DNA of 64,000 nucleotides from assembly GCA_947259975.1 (NCBI GenBank), contig CAMYOD010000074.1, positions 1 through 64,000 on the forward strand, in the 5' to 3' direction. The notes beneath the pieces were generated by a model. The model had not been told where the DNA came from and did not search any database. It worked only from the letters and a program-made list of their open reading frames with translations. This document shows, piece by piece, positions 42,379 to 49,999 of this stretch. The translations under genes and the position numbers were made by a program. This DNA is from an uncultured Gammaproteobacteria bacterium (lineage in GTDB: Bacteria > Pseudomonadota > Gammaproteobacteria > HyVt-429). Positions within the stretch are counted from its first letter, which is position 1; each line of letters opens with the position of its first letter.

Positions 42379-43487
42379 GACGTCTGCTCGCTTTGCCCAT
42401 CGTCGCGATTATCGCGTTAGTGTTGAGCGCATGTTCCGACGGCGAATCGCCGGTCCCTGAAGAATCCAGGGATACAACCGAAACCGCGGCGCGGGATGTC
42501 GATTACGTGCCGGAAAATTTCGCGGTCGGTGACGAGGTCTACGTGCGGTCGCTGGCGCTGGAGCCCGCCCACGATGCGCTTTGGGTGGGCACGTCGGTGG
42601 GCGTGATGGAAATCGATCTCAACACTACCGATGTACGCAATACGTTCACCCGCGACGATCCGTTGGCCAATGAATATGTCTTCGCCATCGGCATCGACAG
42701 TCACGGGTACAAGTGGTTCGGTACCAATGCCGGCGGCGTGTCCCGCTATCGCGACGACGAATGGAAGGTCTTCTTTCCCATGCACGGCCTGGCGGACTAC
42801 TGGGTCTACGCCTTCGCCGAGCAGGCCGAAGGTCCGTTCTGGATCGGCACTTGGGCCGGGGTCAACGCAGTCGACCTGGCAACGCTCGAATTTACCACCT
42901 ACCTGAAGGAACTGATCAATGAGTGGGTCTACGGTATCGCCGTGGATTCGAATGACCGGGTTTGGTTCGGTACCGAGGGCGGCATCACCATGCTTGATCG
43001 CGGGCGCTGGACCCACTGGACCCATGCCGACGGTCTGGGTGCGCCCAACGTCGCCGGGCTGTCGCCCAGTACGAATACCGGCCTCGGCACCCGGCGCCGC
43101 GATGATCTCACGGTCCTGAGCGAGGGCAATGAGTCCTACAACCCGAATTATGTTTTCTCGGTCCATGTCGACGCGGCGGATACCGTTTGGGCGGGCACCT
43201 GGGGCGGCGGCGTGGCGCGTTACGACGGTACGCAGTGGCACAATCTCACCAGCCGAGACGGGCTGGCCGGAAATATCGTCTATTCTATCGCCCGCGATGC
43301 CGAGGGCGTGTTCTGGTTCGGCACGAACAAGGGCCTGTCTCGTTACGACGGCAAGCATTGGCGGACCTTTGATCGCAGCAGTGGGCTGCTCGAAAACCAT
43401 GTCTATGCGATCGCGACACAGGCCAACGGTGATGTCTGGGTCGGCACCAAGCGCGGCGTCACGCGGCTGCGGCATAACTCAAAATAA
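42372..43487 (+). CDS. seven-bladed regulator-propeller lipoprotein
   Basis: 371 residues. Lipobox LSAC (Cys near 21). Seven repeats carry the pattern WxGTxxGxxRxD: WVGTSVGVMEID, WFGTNAGGVSRY, WIGTWAGVNAVD, WFGTEGGITMLD, WAGTWGGGVARY, WFGTNKGLSRY, WVGTKRGVTRL. These are 'two-component regulator propeller' repeats, normally found in the periplasmic part of hybrid sensor kinases, yet here no kinase or TM domain follows. Envelope-anchored sensor or scaffold inferred. It pairs with the similar gene at 43504. Confidence 0.85.
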   Translation: MVGRLLALPIVAIIALVLSACSDGESPVPEESRDTTETAARDVDYVPENFAVGDEVYVRSLALEPAHDALWVGTSVGVMEIDLNTTDVRNTFTRDDPLANEYVFAIGIDSHGYKWFGTNAGGVSRYRDDEWKVFFPMHGLADYWVYAFAEQAEGPFWIGTWAGVNAVDLATLEFTTYLKELINEWVYGIAVDSNDRVWFGTEGGITMLDRGRWTHWTHADGLGAPNVAGLSPSTNTGLGTRRRDDLTVLSEGNESYNPNYVFSVHVDAADTVWAGTWGGGVARYDGTQWHNLTSRDGLAGNIVYSIARDAEGVFWFGTNKGLSRYDGKHWRTFDRSSGLLENHVYAIATQANGDVWVGTKRGVTRLRHNSK

Positions 43488-43503
43488 TTAATGTGAGAGC
43501 GTT

Positions 43504-44733
43504 ATGGCAAACAGTTTGAAGTTCGTCTTGGCCGGTGTCCTCGCCGTGATGATGGCCGCCGCCGCGTACTATCTTGGTCTCGAACACGGTGCGACCCGCG
43601 ACGCGCAGGTCGCCACCGACAGCGCGGCGCAGGCGGACGCGATTGCGCCGACCGCACCCGCCGCGACGACGTCGGTACCGGCACCGGCATCGGGCGCCGA
43701 AGCGGATCAGCCACGCTTTCGTTTCAGCCACTTTCGCGTCGGCAATCGCAATGTGAAAAGCCTGCTGCCGGACGGTGATCTGGTCTGGGTGGGCACTTCC
43801 GGCGGCGTCGTACGTTATGACACCGGCACGGACGACTACACGGTGCTCGACACGCGCAGCGGCCTGTTGGCCAACGGCATATTTCATTTGAGTAAGTTGG
43901 GCGAACGGCTGGCGGTGGGTACCTACGGCGGCGGCCTTGCGGTGCGGGGCGACGGCGAAAAAGACTGGGCGATTTACAATATTCCCGAAGGACTGGCAGA
44001 TGCCTTTGTCTATGACGTACTGGTAGCGCGTAACGGTGACATCTGGATCGCCACCTGGTCCGGCGCCAACCGGGTGCGCGGCGGCGCCCTGGATGACGTA
44101 TCGAAATGGGAGACCTATACGGTTGCGAATACCGCCGGCGGCCTGCCCAACGATTGGGTCTACGCCCTGGATGAGAGCTCGGATGGCACCATCTGGATGG
44201 CGACCGAAGGAGGATTAGCACGCTTCAAGGATGAAAAGTGGACCAATTGGCAGCATGAGGACGGCCTCGGCGCGCCCTACGAAAAAGTGCGCGACGAGAT
44301 TCAGTTTCGCCATGACCCGGCAGAGTACTCCGACCACCACGCGCGCCAGAAGCAGGAGATGGGTTTGCAGAAGGTGGACGTGGCCTACAATCCGAATTAT
44401 ATCGTCGCACTGCACGTGGATGCGGACGGCATCGTCTGGTGCGGTACCTGGGGTGGCGGGCTGGCGCGCTTCGACGGCCAAAGCTGGAGTCATTTCACCA
44501 CCCGGGACGGGCTGCCGGGCAATCACGTCTTTAGCCTCCATCGAGATCCGGCCGGGCGTTTGTGGGTGGGCACCAGCAACGGACTCGCGCGCCGCGCGGC
44601 GGATGGGTCGTATGCCAACTTCACCACAGCGGACGGGCTGTTCTCCAATATCGTGTTTTCCATTGCCACCGGCGCCGACGGCAGCCTTTGGGTCGGCAGT
44701 TACGGTGGCGTCGCCCGTTTCAAGGGGCTCTGA
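43504..44733 (+). CDS. membrane-anchored regulator-propeller protein
   Basis: 409 residues. N-terminal anchor (FVLAGVLAVMMAAAAYYLGLE, about 7-27), an Ala/Pro/Thr linker (about 40-65), then seven propeller repeats (WVGTSGGVVRYD, AVGTYGGGLAV, WIATWSGANRV, WMATEGGLARF, WCGTWGGGLARF, WVGTSNGLARR, WVGSYGGVARF). No lipobox, so it is anchored in the inner membrane, unlike its outer-membrane-type paralogue upstream, and the two could face each other across the periplasm. No kinase domain. Confidence 0.85.
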   Translation: MANSLKFVLAGVLAVMMAAAAYYLGLEHGATRDAQVATDSAAQADAIAPTAPAATTSVPAPASGAEADQPRFRFSHFRVGNRNVKSLLPDGDLVWVGTSGGVVRYDTGTDDYTVLDTRSGLLANGIFHLSKLGERLAVGTYGGGLAVRGDGEKDWAIYNIPEGLADAFVYDVLVARNGDIWIATWSGANRVRGGALDDVSKWETYTVANTAGGLPNDWVYALDESSDGTIWMATEGGLARFKDEKWTNWQHEDGLGAPYEKVRDEIQFRHDPAEYSDHHARQKQEMGLQKVDVAYNPNYIVALHVDADGIVWCGTWGGGLARFDGQSWSHFTTRDGLPGNHVFSLHRDPAGRLWVGTSNGLARRAADGSYANFTTADGLFSNIVFSIATGADGSLWVGSYGGVARFKGL

Positions 44734-44806
44734 TTTCGCCCCGATCGGTTTGCGTTCCTGTCTTGTCGCTCTTTGTGCCCTGCGCGTGAGGAAGTATGCT
44801 CCTGGC

Positions 44807-45874
44807 ATGCGCGGTCGGACGGTGACCGCTATCGCCGTCGGCGTGCTGCTTTTTGCGCAGCTGTCGCCGCTACCCGTTCTGGCGGCGGAGCAGTCGCCGG
44901 GGCCGGGACGCGAGGCATATGAATTTTATTGCTACCAGTGTCATGGCTACGCCGGTGACGCCCGTACCCTCGCCAGCACCTATCTGACTCCGCCGCCGCG
45001 TGACTTTACCCGCACCGCACCCGCAAACCTGAGCGAACAACGCATGATCGATGCAGTGACGCATGGACGTGCGGGCACCGCCATGGTGGGCTTTGCGAAT
45101 GTGTTGAGTGCGGACGAGATTCGTGCGGTGGTGACCTATGTGCGCGGTAGTTTCATGGGATCGATGCGATCGGACCGCCGTTACCATAGCGCGGAAAACG
45201 GTTGGCCCGATCACGAACGCTATCGTCCGGCATTTCCCTTTGTCACGGGGGCGCTGTCGCTAAGCACCGATGTGCGAACGCTCGATCCCGCCCAGCGGGC
45301 CGGCCGGCAACTGTATCTCGATGCCTGCATCAGCTGTCACGACCACGGCACGGGAGCGGATGGACCACTGATGTTCGAGCCCCGCGCCGTGTCGTTCCCG
45401 CGCAATCCACCGATCACGCAAGTCGATACCGTGTCGTCCGCATCACCGTATCTGCGACACGAGCGGGCGCCGGCGATGACCGGAGTAAGCTCGCAGGCGC
45501 GCGCGGGCGAAATGATATTCCAGAACAACTGCGCGTTTTGTCATGCGCGGGACGGCACCGGCCGTAACTGGATCGGCAGTTTTCTCGAACCGCGACCGCG
45601 TAACCTCACACAGTTAACGGGATTAACGGCTATGGATCGCGTGTCGCTGCGAGGCGCGATTGAAAATGGTATTCCCGGCAGTTCCATGCCGGCCTGGAAA
45701 CATGTGTTGAGCGACACAGCGGTGGATGCTCTAATGGCCTATATTGAAGAGGTCCTTATCCTCGAGGCGGTTGGGGGCTCTCAGGAATCGTTGGCCGACG
45801 CCACAAGTCGACAATCGTCCGTATTCGCACCCGGGTGGCGCCGAAATGTTCCGCAGGATGCAAAACGGCAGTAG
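44807..45874 (+). CDS. triheme class I cytochrome c
   Basis: 355 residues from ATG 44807. Signal peptide TAIAVGVLLFAQLSPLPVLA. Heme motifs CYQCHGYAGDA, CISCHDHGTGADG and CAFCHARDGTGRN. The first domain (LTPPPRDFTR, SEQRMIDAV, GRAGTAM, VTYVRGSFMG) is paralogous to the repeats of the 40420 protein, so related triheme cytochromes flank the plus-strand operon. The last 45 residues lack heme and look low-complexity. Periplasmic carrier. Confidence 0.88.
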   Translation: MRGRTVTAIAVGVLLFAQLSPLPVLAAEQSPGPGREAYEFYCYQCHGYAGDARTLASTYLTPPPRDFTRTAPANLSEQRMIDAVTHGRAGTAMVGFANVLSADEIRAVVTYVRGSFMGSMRSDRRYHSAENGWPDHERYRPAFPFVTGALSLSTDVRTLDPAQRAGRQLYLDACISCHDHGTGADGPLMFEPRAVSFPRNPPITQVDTVSSASPYLRHERAPAMTGVSSQARAGEMIFQNNCAFCHARDGTGRNWIGSFLEPRPRNLTQLTGLTAMDRVSLRGAIENGIPGSSMPAWKHVLSDTAVDALMAYIEEVLILEAVGGSQESLADATSRQSSVFAPGWRRNVPQDAKRQ

Positions 45875-45934
45875 ACGCGCCGGCCTTCGAGCGCGCGCGG
45901 CGCGTTACACTTATAACGAGAATCGGAGGAGCGA

Positions 45935-46624
45935 ATGACAGAGCGTCGTGAAGACGTAGGCTCGGATTGGCTAAACGCATTTCCCGAGCTGGCGGCGGTG
46001 AAGGATCCCGTGTGGCAGGAGATCGCGCGCACCGCTCAATCGGCTCATGTTCCCAAGGGTTCAATGGTGTTCAAGGTCGGTGATCCGGCTGCGAACTATC
46101 TCTTTTGCATCGCCGGACGGGTGCGGGTGCAGCAGGTCTCGGATTCGGGGCGCGCCATCACCCTGTACCATGTCGCGCGCGGCGAGACCTGTGTCGTGAC
46201 CACGACCTGCCTGTTGTCGCACAGCGAATATCCGGCGGAAGCTATCACCGAAAGCGACGTGTACGCCATGGCGTTGCCGGCGGAAAAATTCAACGAGGCG
46301 TTGCGGGCGTCGGAAGGCTTCCGTGACTTCGTGTTCGCGGAATATTCCAAACGGCTGCAGGACTTGATCCTGCTGGTGCGGGAGATGGCCTTTGATCGGC
46401 TCGACGTGCGCATCGCGAAATTTCTGCTCGATAACGTCAACGGCGAAGGCGAGGTGGATGTCACCCACGAGAAACTTGCCATCCATCTCGGTTCCGTGCG
46501 CGTGGTAGTCAGCCGTCAATTGAACGAATTTGCACGCCGCGGCTGGTTGGAGCTACATCGCAAACGCATGCTGGTGCTCGACCCGCAGGCCCTCTCCGAT
46601 TACGTCGCTCAACATTCGACCTGA
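45935..46624 (+). CDS. Crp/Fnr-family transcription regulator
   Basis: 229 residues: cyclic-nucleotide-binding-like domain (about 35-130; VPKGSMVFKVGDPAANYLFCIAGRVRV), long helix, and winged HTH (about 170-225). It lacks the N-terminal Cys cluster of FNR, so it is not an Fe-S oxygen sensor; cysteines in GETCVVTTTC could sense redox or bind a cofactor. The recognition helix GSVRVVVSRQLNEF has Val where FNR has Glu, as in NtcA (RVTVTR), whose site GTA-N8-TAC equals the GTAAC-N4-GTTAC dyads at 39 kb. AATCGGAGG precedes ATG 45935. Probable local regulator of the cytochrome locus. Confidence 0.88.
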   Translation: MTERREDVGSDWLNAFPELAAVKDPVWQEIARTAQSAHVPKGSMVFKVGDPAANYLFCIAGRVRVQQVSDSGRAITLYHVARGETCVVTTTCLLSHSEYPAEAITESDVYAMALPAEKFNEALRASEGFRDFVFAEYSKRLQDLILLVREMAFDRLDVRIAKFLLDNVNGEGEVDVTHEKLAIHLGSVRVVVSRQLNEFARRGWLELHRKRMLVLDPQALSDYVAQHST

Positions 46625-46651
46625 TCGATTTCTCGCCTGCCGCCGCGGCGC

Positions 46652-47149
46652 TTACATGACGTGGCAGGCAGTACAGCGGCCCGCGGCCTGTGGTCCGGGT
46701 GAATCCTGTATACGTATCATGCAGTCATTGCCCGTCTCGACGCGGTTGTCATTTTCTGCGTGAGCACCAAGTTCGTGGCATGAGGCGCAGGATACCCTGC
46801 CGTTGACGAGTCGCGTCCCGGCATTGAGCAGAGCCACGGGACGATATCCGGTCGGGTCCCGCCGCAAGGAATCGTCGTAGTACATACCGACAGGATGGCT
46901 GACCCTGGTATGGCCGACGACTGCGCTGCTCGGGCCGGGTGCCACGATTGCGACGTCCTGTGCGGTGCCTCCGTCATGGCAGGCGAGGCAGGCGCGGGAG
47001 ACCGAGTCGATGGCGGCGGGTGTGGATGCGGAAAACAAGGCGTCGGAGGTCCTCGGCTGATGATCCTTGTTGGATGACATGCCGCCGAAGCAGGTGCCCG
47101 ACAGAACAGCAATTATACAAGGCACTACCCCTGCCACTCTTTTCGCCAT
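46652..47149 (-). CDS. triheme paired-CXXCH-like cytochrome
   Basis: 165 residues from ATG 47149, with GGGGAG about 10 bp upstream. Signal segment VAGVVPCIIAVLSGTCFGG. Heme motifs CLACHDGGTA, CASCHELGA and CTACH, the last one only two residues from the C-terminus (ends CTACHVM). The CLACHDG and SHPVGMYYDD segments echo the DG and DHPIS parts of the tetraheme and undecaheme proteins, so it is a shortened relative. Convergent with the Crp/Fnr gene, it closes the locus. Confidence 0.85.
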   Translation of the reverse strand: MAKRVAGVVPCIIAVLSGTCFGGMSSNKDHQPRTSDALFSASTPAAIDSVSRACLACHDGGTAQDVAIVAPGPSSAVVGHTRVSHPVGMYYDDSLRRDPTGYRPVALLNAGTRLVNGRVSCASCHELGAHAENDNRVETGNDCMIRIQDSPGPQAAGRCTACHVM

Positions 47150-47368
47150 CGCCCGACACTCCCCGGTTAACCGACAGATGCCCGCTGTATTTCGGGTATC
47201 GGCGCCGGTGCCCGACGCTTGAGCGGGTCCCCGGCGGGGTGCACTGGAACGCAAGAGCGCACGGCAAGTTCCGGGCCAGACCACGCAGATTGCGCGGCGG
47301 TAATCCCTGCGCGGGTGACGCGGGTTCAGGCGGCGTGATTGGGGAAGGCGGGGCGAGGGTATTACGGA

Positions 47369-48064
47369 TCAGACCGCCAGATGACGTTGTATCAGGTCAT
47401 CATCCAGCGAGGCCATGGGGCCGGCGGCGACGGCACGGCCTTTTTCCATCAGGCAGAAGTTGTCCGCCACACGGCGTGCGAAGGCCAGTTTCTGTTCCAC
47501 CAACAACACGGTCAGATTCTCTTCACGGTTGAGACGCCGGATGATATCGCCGATCTCGCGCACGATATTGGGCTGAATGCCCTCCGTGGGCTCGTCCAGG
47601 ATCAGCATCTTCGGTTCCAGTACCAGCGCGCGGCCGATGGCCAGTTGTTGCTGCTGGCCGCCGGACAGATCGCCGCCGCGCCGCTGCAGCATCTGTTTCA
47701 GCACCGGAAACAATTCGAACACCCGTTCCGGAAGCTTGTTTGATCTGTTGCGGCGGGCGATCAGCCCGACGCGCAGATTTTCCTCCACGGTGAGTTGGGA
47801 AAAGATTTCCCGTCCTTGCGGGACGTAGGCGACGCCGATCTGGGCCCGGCGCTCGGCCCGCGCACCGCTGATTTCCGTGTTGTCGAACTCGATCCGGCCC
47901 GACTTCACCGGCAGCAGGCCCATGATGCATTTGAGCAGGGTGGTCTTGCCGACGCCGTTGCGGCCCATCAGGCAGGTACAGGAACCCTGCGGTACGTCGA
48001 GGTCGAGATCCCAGAGGGTATGGCTTTCGCCGTAAAACTGGTTGAGCTTTTCGATGCGCAGCAT
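47369..48064 (-). CDS. urtE: urea ABC transporter ATPase UrtE
   Basis: 231 residues, LivF-like. Walker A GRNGVGKTT (about 34-42), signature LSGGQQQQLAIGRAL, Walker B KMLILDEP followed by TEGIQPNIV, the phrase typical of UrtE. Last gene of urtBCDE, 2 bp after urtD. It hydrolyses ATP for high-affinity urea uptake with UrtA-D. Confidence 0.95.
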   Translation of the reverse strand: MLRIEKLNQFYGESHTLWDLDLDVPQGSCTCLMGRNGVGKTTLLKCIMGLLPVKSGRIEFDNTEISGARAERRAQIGVAYVPQGREIFSQLTVEENLRVGLIARRNRSNKLPERVFELFPVLKQMLQRRGGDLSGGQQQQLAIGRALVLEPKMLILDEPTEGIQPNIVREIGDIIRRLNREENLTVLLVEQKLAFARRVADNFCLMEKGRAVAAGPMASLDDDLIQRHLAV

Positions 48065-48066
48065 GC

Positions 48067-48903
48067 CTATTCCCCCAGGTAGACCTCGATGACCTTGGGA
48101 TCATTCTGCACCTCGTTCATGTCGCCCTCGGCAAGCACGCTACCTTCGTGCAGCACCGTAACCGTGCGCGCAATGGATCGCACGAATTCCATGTCATGTT
48201 CGACTACCACCACGGAATGCTGACCGGCCAGTGAATTGAGCAGCTCCGCGGTGCGTTCGGTCTCGTGCCCGGTCATGCCGGCCACCGGCTCGTCGACCAG
48301 CAACAGGCGCGGGTTTTGCATCAACAGCATGCCGATCTCCAGCCACTGCTTCTGTCCATGGGACAGCAGACCGGCGCGGGACTGGCACTGCGCCGTGAGA
48401 CCGATGATGTCCAGCACCTCGCCAATACGATCGCGCTGCTCGCCGGTGAGGCGCGCGCGCAGGGTCGGCCATACGCGTTTGTCGGCATGCATGGCGAGTT
48501 CCAGATTCTCGTGCACGGTCTGTTGTTCGAAAACCGTCGGTTTCTGGAACTTCCGCCCGATCCCTTCGGCGGCAATTTCCGGTTCATTCAGACGCAGCAG
48601 GTCGATGGTCTGGCCGAAGAAGACCGTGCCTGCATCCGGGCGGGTCTTGCCGGTGATGACATCCATCATCGTGGTCTTGCCGGCTCCGTTGGGGCCGATG
48701 ATGCAGCGCAGTTCGCCGTCGTCGATATAGAGATTCAGGTCATTGAGCGCCTTGAATCCGTCAAAACTGACAGTGATATTTTCCAAATAAAGAATGGGAC
48801 CGTGACTGGTATCCAGATCCGGATCGTAGACGATATCGGGCGCCATCCTGCGCAGACTGCGCTCGCGCCGCATGGCTGCGCGCATCTTCTCCAGCGTCTT
48901 CAT
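48067..48903 (-). CDS. urtD: urea ABC transporter ATPase UrtD
   Basis: 278 residues from ATG 48903 (ATGA overlap with urtC). Walker A GPNGAGKTT, a LLSHGQKQWLEIGMLL signature with SHGQ, as usual in UrtD, and Walker B RLLLVDEPVAGMTGHE. An N-terminal extension of about 45 residues (MKTLEKMRAAMRRERSLRR) is rather long and basic. LivG-like subunit of the urea transporter. Confidence 0.95.
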   Translation of the reverse strand: MKTLEKMRAAMRRERSLRRMAPDIVYDPDLDTSHGPILYLENITVSFDGFKALNDLNLYIDDGELRCIIGPNGAGKTTMMDVITGKTRPDAGTVFFGQTIDLLRLNEPEIAAEGIGRKFQKPTVFEQQTVHENLELAMHADKRVWPTLRARLTGEQRDRIGEVLDIIGLTAQCQSRAGLLSHGQKQWLEIGMLLMQNPRLLLVDEPVAGMTGHETERTAELLNSLAGQHSVVVVEHDMEFVRSIARTVTVLHEGSVLAEGDMNEVQNDPKVIEVYLGE

Positions 48904-49997
48904 GTTGCCGCTTCGGCGCCGCGGCGGCGCAACAGGCCGACGATACCGGCCGGCAGAAAGCGGGTGACCAGCACGAACAGAAGTCCGAGGGCGAACAGCC
49001 ACACCTCCGGCATGGCGGCGGTGAAATAGGTCTTGCCGTAATTGACCAGCAGGGCGCCGGCGATGGCGCCATAGAGCGTGCCGCGCCCGCCGACGGCAAC
49101 CCAGATGACCAGCTCGATGGAATTGATCGGTGAAAATTCGCCGGGATTGATGATGCCGACCTGGGGTACGTACAGCGCACCGGCAATACCCGCCAGCACC
49201 GCGGAAAAAACAAACAGCCACAGCTTGTACTGCTCCACCCGGTAGCCGAGAAACCGGGTACGGTCCTCCGCGTCCCGGACGGCTTTCACTACACGCCCCA
49301 TTTTCGAATCGACGATGTAGCGGCAGGCCAGGTACGCCAACGTCAGCGCAATCGCCGATGCCAGGAAAATGCCGATCCGTGTACCGTCGGATTGCAGATT
49401 GAAGCCGAGGATGTCCTTGAAATCGGTGAGCCCGTTGTTGCCGCCGAAACCCATTTCGTTACGGAAGAACGCCAGCATCAAGGCGAAGGTCAGCGCCTGG
49501 GTGATGATGGACAGATACACCCCGGTGACCCGGGAACGGAACGCCAGCCAGCCGAAAACCAGGGCCAGCAGCCCGGGCACCAGCATGACCATGAGCATGG
49601 CAAACCAGAATTGGTCGAAGCCATACCAGTACCACGGCAGCTTTTCCCAGTTCAGAAACACCATGAAATCCGGCAGGACCGGATGACCATAGACGCCGCG
49701 CTCGCCGATTTGCCGCATCAGATGCATACCCATGGCGTAACCGCCGAGGGCGAAGAAGGCGCCGTGTCCCAGGCTGAGAATGCCGCAATAGCCCCAGATC
49801 AAATCCACGGACAAGGCGAGTAGCGCGAAAGTCAGATATTTGCCGAGCAGGGTCACCGTGTAGGTGGACATATGAAACGGTGAGGTCTCGGGCACAGCGA
49901 GATTGAATATCGGCACCAGAACACAAACGACGCCTAACAGACCCATAAAGATCCGGCCGCCGCGGTCGTTATCCAAAAGACTGGGGAACAGGCGCAT
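48900..49997 (-). CDS. urtC: urea ABC transporter permease UrtC
   Basis: 365 residues, LivM-like, with nine to ten TM helices. Characteristic stretches are DLIWGYCGILSLGHGAFFALGGYAMGMHLM (about 62-91) and VGGRGTLYGAIAGALLVNYG near the C-terminus. Start ATG 49997 lies 2 bp past the urtB stop. Inner-membrane channel subunit with UrtB. Confidence 0.95.
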   Translation of the reverse strand: MRLFPSLLDNDRGGRIFMGLLGVVCVLVPIFNLAVPETSPFHMSTYTVTLLGKYLTFALLALSVDLIWGYCGILSLGHGAFFALGGYAMGMHLMRQIGERGVYGHPVLPDFMVFLNWEKLPWYWYGFDQFWFAMLMVMLVPGLLALVFGWLAFRSRVTGVYLSIITQALTFALMLAFFRNEMGFGGNNGLTDFKDILGFNLQSDGTRIGIFLASAIALTLAYLACRYIVDSKMGRVVKAVRDAEDRTRFLGYRVEQYKLWLFVFSAVLAGIAGALYVPQVGIINPGEFSPINSIELVIWVAVGGRGTLYGAIAGALLVNYGKTYFTAAMPEVWLFALGLLFVLVTRFLPAGIVGLLRRRGAEAAT

Positions 49998-49999
49998 GC

